A stretch of 64,000 nucleotides of DNA from Mycobacteriaceae bacterium. GTDB taxonomy: Bacteria; Actinomycetota; Actinomycetes; Mycobacteriales; Mycobacteriaceae. The stretch lies in assembly GCA_028726465.1 (NCBI GenBank), contig JAQYQB010000026.1, forward strand, positions 1 to 64,000. The letters run 5' to 3'. This document shows, piece by piece, positions 7,813-17,288 of the stretch. The position numbers were made by a program, and so were the translations under genes. Below the pieces are notes generated by a model, which was not told the DNA's origin, searched no databases, and was given only the letters and a program-made list of their open reading frames with translations. Position 1 is the stretch's first letter; each line of letters begins with the position of its first letter.

Positions 7813-8958
7813 GTGACTTTGCGCATCGGTTCTATCTCTCTCAACTCCCCCGTCATCCTCGCCCCGATGGCCGGGGTGACCAACGTGGCTTTCCGGACGC
7901 TGTGCCGCGAGCAGGAGCTCGCCCGCACCGGCACCGTGGCCGGCCTCTACGTCTGCGAGATGGTCACCGTCCGCGCCCTGGTGGAACGCAACGAGAAGAC
8001 CATGCACATGACGACCTTCGCCCCGAGCGAGGATCCGCGTTCGCTCCAGCTCTACACCGTCGATCCGGAATACACCTACCGCGCCGCGAAGATGATCGTG
8101 GACGAGAACCTGGCCGATCACATCGACATGAACTTCGGCTGCCCAGTCCCGAAGGTCACCCGCCGCGGGGGCGGATCCGCACTGCCGTATAAGCGCCGGC
8201 TTTTCGGCAACATCGTCGCGGCCGCCGTCAAGGCCACGGAGGGCACCGACATCCCGGTGACGGTGAAGATGCGCGTCGGCATCGATAGCGAGCACCACAC
8301 GCACCTGGACGCCGGCCGTATCGCCGTTGAGGAGGGCGCGGCCGCCGTGGCGCTGCACGGGCGCACCGCCGCCCAGCGCTACTCGGGTCAGGCGGACTGG
8401 TCGGAAATTGCCCGCCTGAAGGAGCACCTCGCGGACAGTGGGGTGCCGGTCCTAGGCAACGGTGATATCTTCAAGGCTTCCGATGCCGCCGCGATGATGG
8501 AAGCCACCGGCTGCGACGGGGTCGTCGTCGGCCGCGGCTGCCTAGGCCGCCCCTGGCTCTTCGCCGAGCTATCTGCCCACCTGCGCGGCGAGCCGGTGCC
8601 CGAGGAGCCGACGCTGGGCGAGGTCACGCAGATCGTCTACCGCCACGCGGAGCTGCTCGCGCACTACGACGGCGAGGCCCACGCCTGCCGCGATATTCGT
8701 AAACACATTGGGTGGTACCTGCGCGGCTTCCCGGTCGGCGGCGAGGTCCGTTCGCAGCTGTCTAAGGTAAACTCCCTGCCGGATCTGCGCGAGCTGCTCG
8801 CCCCCTGGGCCGGCTCTAATGCCCGGGCTGACGATGCCTCTGGGCCCCGCGGACGTCAGGGTTCGCCGGCCAAGGTCGCGCTGCCGGACGGCTGGCTGGA
8901 CGACCCGGAGGACGAGGCGGTGCCCGCCGGCGCCGAGATCATGAACTCCGGCGGCTAA
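7813..8958 (+). CDS. dusB: tRNA-dihydrouridine synthase (DusB family)
   Basis: FMN enzyme that reduces uridines in the tRNA D-loop. The 381 residues form a TIM barrel. The signature MNFGCPVPKVTRRGGGSAL carries the catalytic Cys110, and LAPMAGVTN binds flavin. A C-terminal helical domain follows from about residue 260. The GTG at 7813 lies 7 bases after a -10-like CACAAT, so the mRNA is probably leaderless. It is divergent from cat. Confidence 0.93.
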   Translation: MTLRIGSISLNSPVILAPMAGVTNVAFRTLCREQELARTGTVAGLYVCEMVTVRALVERNEKTMHMTTFAPSEDPRSLQLYTVDPEYTYRAAKMIVDENLADHIDMNFGCPVPKVTRRGGGSALPYKRRLFGNIVAAAVKATEGTDIPVTVKMRVGIDSEHHTHLDAGRIAVEEGAAAVALHGRTAAQRYSGQADWSEIARLKEHLADSGVPVLGNGDIFKASDAAAMMEATGCDGVVVGRGCLGRPWLFAELSAHLRGEPVPEEPTLGEVTQIVYRHAELLAHYDGEAHACRDIRKHIGWYLRGFPVGGEVRSQLSKVNSLPDLRELLAPWAGSNARADDASGPRGRQGSPAKVALPDGWLDDPEDEAVPAGAEIMNSGG

Positions 8959-9046
8959 ACCCGCAGCTTGTATACACCTATCAGGGTATTGAAAATTACT
9001 AGTTCTTGGCGGGCGTTCCCAATAAACGTGCACTATACTGTTGGGC

Positions 9047-9775
9047 ATGCGAATTGCCTACAGAGAGAAGTTAGATAACTTCGCGCACGACCTGATCCTG
9101 ATGTGCGACACGGTTCAGGCGATCATGTCTCAGGCTTCGCGGGCACTTCTGACGGCCGCCTTGCAGCCGGCCGAAGATGGTCTATCCCTATCCGACGAGC
9201 TAGAAGAGCTGCGCACCCGGTGCGAAGAACGCGCCGTGTCCCTCCTGGCATTGGAAAACCCCATGGCCAAGGACCTGCGCCAAGTGGTCTCCTCTATCTA
9301 TATCGTGGAGGACCTCTACCGCATGGGCCAGCTGGCCAAGCACATCGCGAAGTCCGCGCGACGCCGCCACCCCAACCACGTGGTTCAGGAAGAGTTCATG
9401 GGGTACCTCGAAGAACTCGCCCGCCTGGTCGATGAGATGTGCTCGCGCACCCGCAACGCTCTTATCGATCCGGATCCCCAGCTGGCGCTGGAGCTGGCGA
9501 GCGACGATGACGCGGTGGACGACATCAACCACCACCTGATCACCATCCTGACCCAGCGGGATTGGAAGTACTCCACCCGCTCGGCCGTCGACCTGGCTAT
9601 GCTCTCGCGCTTCTACGAGCGCTACGCGGACCACTGCGTCAACGTGGCCGCCCGCATCCTCTACCTGAGCACCGGCATGCTGCCGGACGAGTACCTGGCC
9701 CGCCGCGCCGACGAGGACCGCCGCCAGGACATGGAGGCCCACTTCGCCGCCCTGGAGCGCCAGTTCCGCCGCTAG
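9047..9775 (+). CDS. phoU: Phosphate transport regulator PhoU
   Basis: Cytoplasmic helical protein that links the Pst importer to the phosphate sensor kinase and holds the Pho response off when phosphate is plentiful. The 242 residues form two three-helix-bundle repeats (about 1-115 and 116-225) with acidic metal-binding motifs. The ATG at 9047 lies 7 bases after -10 TATACT (9034-9039), so it is probably leaderless; an upstream TTG at 9041 is unlikely. It is convergent with pstB rather than last in the pst operon, as is usual in corynebacteria. Confidence 0.95.
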   Translation: MRIAYREKLDNFAHDLILMCDTVQAIMSQASRALLTAALQPAEDGLSLSDELEELRTRCEERAVSLLALENPMAKDLRQVVSSIYIVEDLYRMGQLAKHIAKSARRRHPNHVVQEEFMGYLEELARLVDEMCSRTRNALIDPDPQLALELASDDDAVDDINHHLITILTQRDWKYSTRSAVDLAMLSRFYERYADHCVNVAARILYLSTGMLPDEYLARRADEDRRQDMEAHFAALERQFRR

Positions 9776-9796
9776 CCGGCCTCCCCTTACTACTTG

Positions 9797-9826
9797 CCCG
9801 CCCCGCATCCCGCGCGGCGGGTTTTT
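9797..9826 (+). terminator. Terminator of phoU
   Basis: The stem CCCGCC (9797-9802) with GGCGGG (9816-9821) is followed by TTTTTC. Confidence 0.82.
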
Positions 9827-9834
9827 CTACGACT

Positions 9835-9874
9835 AATCCCCCGGCACCAGGGCTCAACCTGGCGCCGGGGGATT
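9835..9874. terminator. Bidirectional terminator between phoU and pstB
   Basis: A long nearly perfect inverted repeat (9835-9851 with 9858-9874) with a 6-base loop lies between the convergent genes. The T-tracts are short on both sides, so its strength is uncertain. Confidence 0.6.
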
Positions 9875-9941
9875 TAAGTCTTTAGCTCAGACAATCAAGT
9901 TTTAGCGCAGCGCGCGGTGCGGCCGCGCGCGGGGAGCCTCC

Positions 9942-10715
<774 letters not shown>

Positions 10716-10770
10716 CTTGTGCTCCTGAGTATGAGAGTTGTCGGTGAAAGTTCGGGCCGGGCGAAGCAGA

Positions 10771-11685
10771 TTACTGCTTGACCGAGAACTTCGCGGAGAT
10801 GATTCGGGCGGCAACGTTGAGCAGCGCGATGAGAAGGACCAAGGTGAAGGCGGCGCCCCACAGCTTGTCGAGGACGGCTTCGGTAACGCCGGCCTTGTAC
10901 ATGTCCAACATCATCAGCGGCAGCGAGGACATGGTGCCACTGGTCGGGTCCCACTTCAGGGCGCTGGTGGAACCGACCAGGATGAGGACCGGAGCGGACT
11001 CACCCATGATGCGGGCGATTGCCAGCATGACACCGGTGGCGATACCGGACAGTGCGGTCGGCAGAACAATCTTGGCGATGGTCTTCCACTTCGGCACGCC
11101 CAGGGCGTAGGAGGCCTCGCGCAGGTCCATCGGGACCACGCGGAGCATCTCCTCGGTGTTACGGACGACAATCGGAATCATCAGCAGCAACAGGGACCAA
11201 GCCAGGGCCAGACCGGAGCGGTCGAAGCCCATGACGCCGATCCAGGCGGCGTAGACGAACAGGGCGGCAACGATGGACGGGACACCGGACAGGATGTCCA
11301 CCATGAAGGTGGTCACGCGGCCGAGCCACCCGCCACGGGAGTACTCCACCAGGTAGATGGCGGTGAACACGCCAATCGGGACGGCGATGATGGTCGCCAG
11401 GCCAGCCTGGATGATGGTACCGACGATGGCGTGCAGCGCACCGCCGCCGGGCTGGTGGTACATGACGCCCAGCATGTCCTCGGTCCACCACTCCACGTTC
11501 AGAGTGACGGGCAGGCCCTTGACGATGAGCTCCCAGAGCACCCACACCAGCGGGATGAGAGCGACAATCATGCACAGGTAGATAAGGACGGTCGCCGCGC
11601 TGTTGGCGAACTTACGCTTGCCCGAGATGTCGGTAAAGGCGTTGTGTGTGGTCGAAACGTCAGAAGCAGCTACAGCATTAGACAT
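10771..11685 (-). CDS. pstA: Phosphate ABC transporter permease PstA
   Basis: Membrane subunit of the phosphate importer, 304 residues with about six transmembrane helices and the binding-protein-dependent transport loop around [20 protein letters not shown], which contacts PstB. A hydrophilic N-terminus of about 30 residues precedes the first helix ([20 protein letters not shown]). It follows pstC by 20 bases. Confidence 0.96.
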   Translation of the reverse strand: MSNAVAASDVSTTHNAFTDISGKRKFANSAATVLIYLCMIVALIPLVWVLWELIVKGLPVTLNVEWWTEDMLGVMYHQPGGGALHAIVGTIIQAGLATIIAVPIGVFTAIYLVEYSRGGWLGRVTTFMVDILSGVPSIVAALFVYAAWIGVMGFDRSGLALAWSLLLLMIPIVVRNTEEMLRVVPMDLREASYALGVPKWKTIAKIVLPTALSGIATGVMLAIARIMGESAPVLILVGSTSALKWDPTSGTMSSLPLMMLDMYKAGVTEAVLDKLWGAAFTLVLLIALLNVAARIISAKFSVKQ

Positions 11686-11705
11686 TGTTTGTTATCCTCA
11701 CTCTT

Positions 11706-12782
11706 CTACTTCTTGGAGACGATCGCGCGGGCAATGGCGTTGACGATGAACGTCAGCAAGAACAGCACCAGACCGGCGGCGATGTAGGCGCCCGCCTTAA
11801 TCGGGTTGTTGAACTCCGGTGCCGCGTTCGCAATCGCGGTTGCGAAGGTGGTACCGCCATCGAACAGGGAGAAGCGGAACTCGGACGACGGGCCGACGAC
11901 CATGTACAGGGCCATGGTCTCACCGAGCGCGCGGCCCAAGCCCAGCATGGCGCCGGAGATGTAGCCCGAGAGGCCGAACGGCAGAACGGTCATGCGGACG
12001 ACTTCCCAGCGGGTAGCGCCCAGGGCCAGGGCGGACTCGACCTGCCCCTTCGGGGTCTGGACGAAAACCTCACGCGCGGTAGCCGCGATAATCGGCAGAA
12101 TCATTACGGCCAGCACGATGCCACCGGTGAACATGTTGCGGGCGGTGGCGAACGACGGCGAGTTCTCGTAGACGGTGAAGAGGAAGAATCCGCCGGCCCA
12201 GCTGTGAATCCACTCGTAGAAGCCCGACAGCACCGGGCCCAGGACGAGCCAGCCCCACAGACCGTAAACGATGGAAGGAACGGCGGCCAGCATGTCGACC
12301 AAAAAGCCCATCGGCTTGACCAGGCGGGCCGGCGCGTAGTTGGACAGGAAGATGGCCACGCCGAGAGCCACCGGCATGGCGATAATCAGAGCCAGCACCG
12401 ACATGGTGACCGTGGCGGCGAACAGGTTCGGGATACCGAAGTACATTTCGTCCACGTTGGACGTGTCCCACGGACCCGTGTAGATGAAAAAGCCGAGGTA
12501 GCCTTCGGCGTTGCGGTTCAGCGCGGGGACGGCACGAATAATCAGGAAGATGCCGATAGCCGCAATGAAGACAGTGATGAGGGTAGCGGACGCGGTGGAG
12601 AGAATCTCAAAGACGCGGTCGCCCGGGCGCTTAACGCCGCCGGTCTTCACGCCTTCGGAAGCGCCCTGGGGTTCGTTATCGGGTTTGCCCGCGGCGGTGG
12701 TGGTAGCCACGGAGTGGCCTTCCACGTTGCGGTCATCGTCGAGCTTCTTATGCTCACCCGTTGTCGAGTTGTACTCAGCCAT
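11706..12782 (-). CDS. pstC: Phosphate ABC transporter permease PstC
   Basis: Partner permease of PstA, 358 residues with about six transmembrane helices. The cytoplasmic loop reads ESALALGATRWEVVRMTVLP. An unusually long hydrophilic N-terminal tail of about 60 residues precedes the first helix (ILSTASATLITVFIAAIGIF). The ATG at 12782 is chosen over an in-frame TTG at 12800, with AAGGAT as a possible ribosome site. It is separated from pstS by 166 bases rich in hairpins. Confidence 0.96.
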   Translation of the reverse strand: MAEYNSTTGEHKKLDDDRNVEGHSVATTTAAGKPDNEPQGASEGVKTGGVKRPGDRVFEILSTASATLITVFIAAIGIFLIIRAVPALNRNAEGYLGFFIYTGPWDTSNVDEMYFGIPNLFAATVTMSVLALIIAMPVALGVAIFLSNYAPARLVKPMGFLVDMLAAVPSIVYGLWGWLVLGPVLSGFYEWIHSWAGGFFLFTVYENSPSFATARNMFTGGIVLAVMILPIIAATAREVFVQTPKGQVESALALGATRWEVVRMTVLPFGLSGYISGAMLGLGRALGETMALYMVVGPSSEFRFSLFDGGTTFATAIANAAPEFNNPIKAGAYIAAGLVLFLLTFIVNAIARAIVSKK

Positions 12783-12827
12783 GTGGCGGGGATCCTTCAA
12801 CTTGTAGGGTTTTTACGTTTGTCACAT

Positions 12828-12926
12828 CTTCCCGCTTAACGGGAAGAACCCCCGACGGCGTAACGAGCGGCCGGCGGGGGAAATTCAACCATCTAGCCCA
12901 TCATCCCGCGCTGGGGCGGGGTGATG
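12828..12926 (-). promoter_or_regulatory. Three stem-loops between pstS and pstC
   Basis: In transcription order the pairs are 12917-12926 with 12899-12908, 12875-12880 with 12849-12854, and 12840-12846 with 12828-12834. None has a clear T-tract. Such intergenic hairpins commonly protect the upstream message or attenuate downstream expression, which would make the binding protein PstS more abundant than the membrane subunits. The function is inferred. Confidence 0.55.
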
Positions 12927-12948
12927 AACCAGTCAGTATGAGGATGCT

Positions 12949-14037
12949 TTAGGACGCCTGGATCTCGTCGACAGCCGTCTTCAGGCGGTCCAGGTGAGCA
13001 CCGGTGACCGGGATGTGGCCGGCCTCGGTCAGGCCCTCATCCTGGTGGTCCAGAGCGGTCTTCAGGAACTCCTTCAGCAGGGCCGCCTCGGACTCGTCGT
13101 AGCCAGCGGAGCAGACGATCTCGTAGGTGGTCAGGATGAGCGGGTAGGAGCCCTCATCGGAGGAGGAGAACAGAGCCTCGGAGTTCACGACCATGTCGTT
13201 GCCCTCGGTCTCGAACTGCAGGTTCTCCAGAGCGGTGCCGACGGTCTCCTCGGACAGCTCGGTCGGGCCAGCACCGAAGTCGATCTTGGCAACGCCCAGA
13301 CCGGCCTGCTCAGCGTGAGAGTGCTCGACGTAGGTGATGCCGCCGTCGATGCTGGAGACCTGGGTAGCAACGCCGGAGGAGCCGTTGGCGCCCTCGCCGA
13401 CCTCGGTCGGGAAGTTCTTGCCACCCTCGTTGTCCCACTCTTCGGTGGCGTCGTGCAGGAACTTCTGGAAGTTGTCGGAGGTACCGGACTCGTCGGAGCG
13501 GTAGACCACGGAGATGCGGGTATCCGGCAGGTCAACGCCCTCGTTGTCAGCCTGGATAGCCTCGTCGTTCCACTCGGTGATGTCGCCCTTGAAGATCTTG
13601 GCAACGTTCTCGGTGGAAAGGTTCAGCTCGTCAACGCCCTCCAGGTTGTAAGCGATAGCAACCGGGCCGATAACGAACGGCAGGTGCCAAGCGTCGTTGC
13701 CGTTGCAACGGTTTTTAGCAGCCTCAACCTGTTCCTCCTCCAGCGGGGAGTCGGAACCGGCGAAGGTGACCTGGCCGTCGACGAACTGGGTACGGCCGGA
13801 GCCGGAACCGGTGGCGTTGTAAGCCAGGCTAGCGTCGCCGCCAGTGGTCTCCTGGAACTTGGAAGCAAAGTAGTCCATAGCGTTCTGCTGGGAGGAAGCG
13901 CCCTCACCAGTCAGCTCGCCGGAAACCTCGGTCTCGCCCTCAGCGGAGGAGTCAGAGTCGTTGCAGGCGACCAAAGCGGTAGAAGAAGCCGCGATGATGC
14001 CGAAGATTGCAGCGGTGCGCTTGAAATTGCGAATCAC
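12949..14037 (-). CDS. pstS: Phosphate-binding lipoprotein PstS
   Basis: Extracytoplasmic phosphate receptor of the Pst importer, 362 residues. The signal peptide ends in the lipobox LVAC with the lipidated Cys at 25, followed by an acidic linker. The mature protein has the PBP-like fold with TGEGASSQQNA and YRSDESGTSDNFQ as phosphate-contacting segments. GTG start at 14037 with AGGAAAGG upstream. First gene of pstSCAB; PHO-box-like repeats occur about 200 bases upstream. Confidence 0.96.
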   Translation of the reverse strand: MIRNFKRTAAIFGIIAASSTALVACNDSDSSAEGETEVSGELTGEGASSQQNAMDYFASKFQETTGGDASLAYNATGSGSGRTQFVDGQVTFAGSDSPLEEEQVEAAKNRCNGNDAWHLPFVIGPVAIAYNLEGVDELNLSTENVAKIFKGDITEWNDEAIQADNEGVDLPDTRISVVYRSDESGTSDNFQKFLHDATEEWDNEGGKNFPTEVGEGANGSSGVATQVSSIDGGITYVEHSHAEQAGLGVAKIDFGAGPTELSEETVGTALENLQFETEGNDMVVNSEALFSSSDEGSYPLILTTYEIVCSAGYDESEAALLKEFLKTALDHQDEGLTEAGHIPVTGAHLDRLKTAVDEIQAS

Positions 14038-14364
14038 GGGAAACCTTTCCTGTGGAGATCAGATTCAACTTGATTGTCCGAGCACCTTTACCCGCGCGCA
14101 GCCACCCCATGGGACGGTGGTGCCGGGCTGACCTCCGACGCGGTGGAACTGGCCTATAGCGGTGAACTAGTCCGCGGCGCAGTACCTCCGCGCCTAGAAG
14201 GCCTGGATACTCACAACGCTTAAAGCTATCCAGTCTTGGTTAACCGGAAAGGTCCCTTTCGGTTAACGCTGAGTTAACAATCGCCCCAACGCAGGTGATT
14301 CTTCTCACCTTTCACACCGATCCATGGTTTCCTACTGAGTTTTCTCAACGTTCTTCCTCAGGTT
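14038..14364 (-). promoter_or_regulatory. pstS upstream region without a gene
   Basis: These 327 bases lie between pstS and mshD, both on the minus strand. I see no coding frame of interest. The part nearest mshD carries the GTTAAC repeats described separately, and the remainder would be a leader of roughly 150-200 bases. I could not place the -10 box with confidence. Confidence 0.5.
14239..14278 (-). promoter_or_regulatory. PHO-box-like GTTAAC repeats upstream of pstS
   Basis: Three GTTAAC hexamers occur at 14239-14244, 14262-14267 and 14273-14278. The last two are spaced by exactly 11 bases, the repeat period expected for OmpR-type phosphate regulators, and the third lies 23 bases away. 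They are probably bound by the PhoR response regulator encoded at 41.7-42.5 kb. Confidence 0.65.
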
Positions 14365-15285
14365 TTAGACGCCGTAGACGCAGTGCCGCTCGGCCACCTC
14401 GAAACCCGCCTTGTCGTAGGAGCGCACGGCCGCGGCGTTGTCCGCCTCCACGTAGAGAATGACCTTGTCAGCGCCTTTGTCCTGCATGCGCTTGAGCCCC
14501 AGCGCCAGCAGCGGCCGGGACAGCCCCTGGCCCTGGTAAGAGCTGGCCAGGCCGATGACGTAGACCTCGCCGAAGGACTCGTCCTCCTCGGTGGTCACCG
14601 GGGAGTGCCACTTGGTCCAGTGGAAGCCGGCCAGCCTCGGTTCCGCGCCGCGGGTGTCCCACAAGAAGAGCACGTCCGCGGGGTCGTACCAGGAGTTGTC
14701 CTTGCCGCGCGCCAAGCGCTCGGCGTCCCAGCCGCCCTGCTCCGGGTGCCAGCTAAACGCCTCGTTGTTGACGGCCAGCCAGGCGCTATCGACGGCCTCG
14801 GCTCCGAAGCGCTGGGCGGCCGCCGGGTAGTCCATGGCCTCCAGGCCCGGCGCGTCGGCGGCGTCGAAGGCTGCGGCGGAGCGCAATAGGTCCCCCTCGA
14901 GCGCCATAACCAGCAGCTCGCGCTCGATGGTGCGGCCCGCGGCGGCGGCCAGGTGCTGGGCCGCGGGCAGGTTCCCGTGCGCCCAGACCGGCCGATCGCC
15001 GAGTTCGCCCAGCAGGGCCTTTCCCTCACCGTTACCGCGGTAGTCGGGGGCGACGAAGAGCTCGGCGCTGTCCCCGTCGTCGGCGGCCACCCCGGCCAGG
15101 TCCTCGCCGACCCACAGCAGGGTGTGGGTGTGGCCCAGGCGGGCATCGTCGAGCCCGGCCAGGAACTGCTCGGAGAGCGGCGCTACCCCGTCGGCCTGGG
15201 CGGCCTGGCGCGCTAAGGCGGCTACGGCGCGGGCCGTGGCGGCATCGTCGGGCAGGTGCGTGGTTTTAGTGGTAGTCGCTGTCAT
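14365..15285 (-). CDS. mshD: Mycothiol synthase (acetyltransferase MshD)
   Basis: Transfers acetyl from acetyl-CoA to Cys-GlcN-Ins in the last step of mycothiol synthesis, giving the major actinobacterial thiol. The 306 residues are two GNAT domains. The N-terminal one shows VAPDYRGNGEGKALL and the active C-terminal one shows ASSYQGQGLSRPLLALGL and KVILYVEADNAAAVRSYDKAGF. The ATG at 15285 lies 7 bases after -10 TATCCT (15293-15298), implying a leaderless mRNA. Confidence 0.93.
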   Translation of the reverse strand: MTATTTKTTHLPDDAATARAVAALARQAAQADGVAPLSEQFLAGLDDARLGHTHTLLWVGEDLAGVAADDGDSAELFVAPDYRGNGEGKALLGELGDRPVWAHGNLPAAQHLAAAAGRTIERELLVMALEGDLLRSAAAFDAADAPGLEAMDYPAAAQRFGAEAVDSAWLAVNNEAFSWHPEQGGWDAERLARGKDNSWYDPADVLFLWDTRGAEPRLAGFHWTKWHSPVTTEEDESFGEVYVIGLASSYQGQGLSRPLLALGLKRMQDKGADKVILYVEADNAAAVRSYDKAGFEVAERHCVYGV

Positions 15286-15292
15286 GGTTTCC

Positions 15293-15302
15293 AGGATAGT
15301 TT
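15293..15302. promoter_or_regulatory. Overlapping divergent -10 boxes of mshD and the LmeA-like gene
   Basis: TATCCT on the minus strand (15293-15298) and TAGTTT on the plus strand (15297-15302) overlap by two bases. Each lies 6-7 bases before a start codon, so the start codons are only 24 bases apart. RNA polymerase cannot occupy both at once. Confidence 0.55.
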
Positions 15303-15308
15303 GCAACA

Positions 15309-16136
15309 ATGGAGCATGTGACTGACGTTGTTGTGCCCGCCCGCGCCCGCAAGCCCCTCGCCTGGCTCCTGGGCATCGCCGCGGTGAGCGGAAGCCTGTT
15401 TGTGGTGGACTCCGGTTTCGCCATGCACGCGGAGCATTCCATTTCCCAGCGGGTCAAGGAAGAATCCAAGCTGGAAAACTCCCCCGAGGTCTTCATCGGG
15501 GGCATGCCCTACCTGGGGGCGGCGGTGACCAACGAGATCCCGCTGATCGAAGTCAAGTCCCTCGACGTGGAGGTCCCCCACCTAGGGATGATCAACGCGC
15601 AGACCACCCTGCGCGATATCACCGTCGCCGCCGACCAGCTGACCAGCGGCAACTTCGCCGGCGCGCCGGTGTCCACCTTCTCGCGCGCCATCACCTTGGA
15701 CGGGGTGGCGCTCGGGCGCCTGCTGGACATCACTGACCTGTCGATTGCCAACCCGGACAACATCTCGCCTACCGGCGGCATGGCCTCCGAGGCCGAGCTC
15801 AGCGGCACCGTCGCCGGCGCGAAAGAGCCCACCCGGGTGCGCGTGACGCTGCGGCTAGTCGGCGAGCGCTTCTACATGCGCCCGGTGGAGATCCTGGAGC
15901 TGGCCGCGGGCACGAGCGAAGAAGAGGCCACGAAGGCCTTCGAGTTGGAGCTGGATACCCGGCAGCTGCCCCTGCCCGCCCAGGCCACCGCCGTGCGCCT
16001 GCAGGGCGGCGGCATCACCTTCGAGACCCAGCGCCGCAACACCCACCTGCAGCCCGGGCAGCTCGCCCCCATCGAGATCGCCGGGGACTACGACTCCGAC
16101 GGGCGCGAGGTCAACGACGAGAATTCCGGCGCCTAG
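15309..16136 (+). CDS. DUF2993 (LmeA-like) secreted or membrane-anchored protein
   Basis: A 275-residue protein with one N-terminal hydrophobic segment (about 17-38, a signal peptide or anchor) and a DUF2993 domain over most of the rest. In mycobacteria a DUF2993 protein, LmeA, supports lipomannan elongation at the membrane, so a similar envelope role is plausible but not established here. The ATG at 15309 lies 6 bases after TAGTTT, suggesting a leaderless mRNA; a GTG at 15318 is a less likely start. Divergent from mshD, convergent with the lipid kinase gene. Confidence 0.8.
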   Translation: MEHVTDVVVPARARKPLAWLLGIAAVSGSLFVVDSGFAMHAEHSISQRVKEESKLENSPEVFIGGMPYLGAAVTNEIPLIEVKSLDVEVPHLGMINAQTTLRDITVAADQLTSGNFAGAPVSTFSRAITLDGVALGRLLDITDLSIANPDNISPTGGMASEAELSGTVAGAKEPTRVRVTLRLVGERFYMRPVEILELAAGTSEEEATKAFELELDTRQLPLPAQATAVRLQGGGITFETQRRNTHLQPGQLAPIEIAGDYDSDGREVNDENSGA

Positions 16137-16142
16137 CCGCGC

Positions 16143-17195
16143 CTACTTAATCCGGATCAGATCCCGCAAGATCTCCTTGAGGCTGCGCTTGTGCGGCTCG
16201 CCGGCCTCCTGCGGGGCGAAGACCTCGAGGGCGTCCGGCACCGACTTGAGCTGTACCCGGGTGTGCGTGCCCTCGGATTCCCCGTCCGCCTGGAAGCGGT
16301 GCGGGGTCGGGCAGCTCAGCGTCACCGCGGTGGCGTCGTCGAATTGCAGGGTGCGCGCGCTGGTGACCTTGTTGAGCCAGCGGCGGTGATCCACGCCGAT
16401 GAGGTGCAACATGCCCACCAGGCCGGACACGCCCTGCAGGCTGCTCAGGCCGAACAGGCCCAGGCCCTCGTCGAAGGAGTTGCGCGGGTTGGTCACCATG
16501 GGCAGCGGGCCCAGGAAAGTCCACGGGTTGGTATTCGAGGCCAGCATCAGGGGCACGTTCTCGTGCTCCCAGCGCTGCCCGTCGCGGCCTTCCGCGACCA
16601 CGTTGATGCGCGGCGGCCGGCGCAGCGCGCGGGTATAGGCGCGCACCCCGATTGCCAGGTATCGCAGCGGGGTGGCCGCAAAGCCGCGCTCGCGGGCGCG
16701 GTCCACGTGCGCCAAGACGTCGGCGTCCAGGCCGAAGCCCGCGTTCACCGCGAACCAGCGCTCGTCCCAGGTGCCCAGGCAGATGGTGCGGGTGCTGTGG
16801 CGGTCAAGCAGCCGGGCCAGCACGTGGGTCGCGTCCACGGCGCCGGCGGGAAAGCCCAGCGCGCGCACGAAGACATTCGCCGAGCCGGTCGGGATGATAG
16901 CCAGCACGGGCAGGTCCTCCGGGCGGGGTTGCTGCCCAGCGCCTGCGGAGTCTTTGACCGTGCCGAGTAGGCCGTTGACTATCTCGTTGACGGTGCCGTC
17001 GCCGCCCATGGCGATGACCGCGTCGAAGTCTGCGCGCCGCATGCCGGCCACCATCTGCTCCGCATGCCCCGGGTACTGGGTCATGCGGGCCTCCATGGAC
17101 AGCCCGGGCACCGACCGCAGCGCCGGCACGACCTGCCGCAGCAGGCCGGCGTTCTGGCTCGTGGAGTTCGGGTTCAGGATTAATAGGACACGCAC
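16143..17195 (-). CDS. Diacylglycerol kinase family lipid kinase
   Basis: A 350-residue DAGK-catalytic-domain protein that phosphorylates a lipid such as diacylglycerol, feeding phospholipid turnover. The nucleotide loop GGDGTVNE is at 64-71, NPNST opens the fold, and a second beta-sandwich domain follows. The frame is open upstream, but GTG at 17195 lies 7 bases after -10 TAGAGT (17203-17208) and gives the family start MRVLLILNPNS. The exact substrate cannot be read from sequence. Confidence 0.88.
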   Translation of the reverse strand: MRVLLILNPNSTSQNAGLLRQVVPALRSVPGLSMEARMTQYPGHAEQMVAGMRRADFDAVIAMGGDGTVNEIVNGLLGTVKDSAGAGQQPRPEDLPVLAIIPTGSANVFVRALGFPAGAVDATHVLARLLDRHSTRTICLGTWDERWFAVNAGFGLDADVLAHVDRARERGFAATPLRYLAIGVRAYTRALRRPPRINVVAEGRDGQRWEHENVPLMLASNTNPWTFLGPLPMVTNPRNSFDEGLGLFGLSSLQGVSGLVGMLHLIGVDHRRWLNKVTSARTLQFDDATAVTLSCPTPHRFQADGESEGTHTRVQLKSVPDALEVFAPQEAGEPHKRSLKEILRDLIRIK

Positions 17196-17288
17196 ACACC
17201 ACACTCTATCGACCTGGGCCGGGTTTCGCTGGCCTCCTCCCCCGCCCAACCACGCCGCGCCGACGCACAGTTAGCTAGGATCGAGGGC

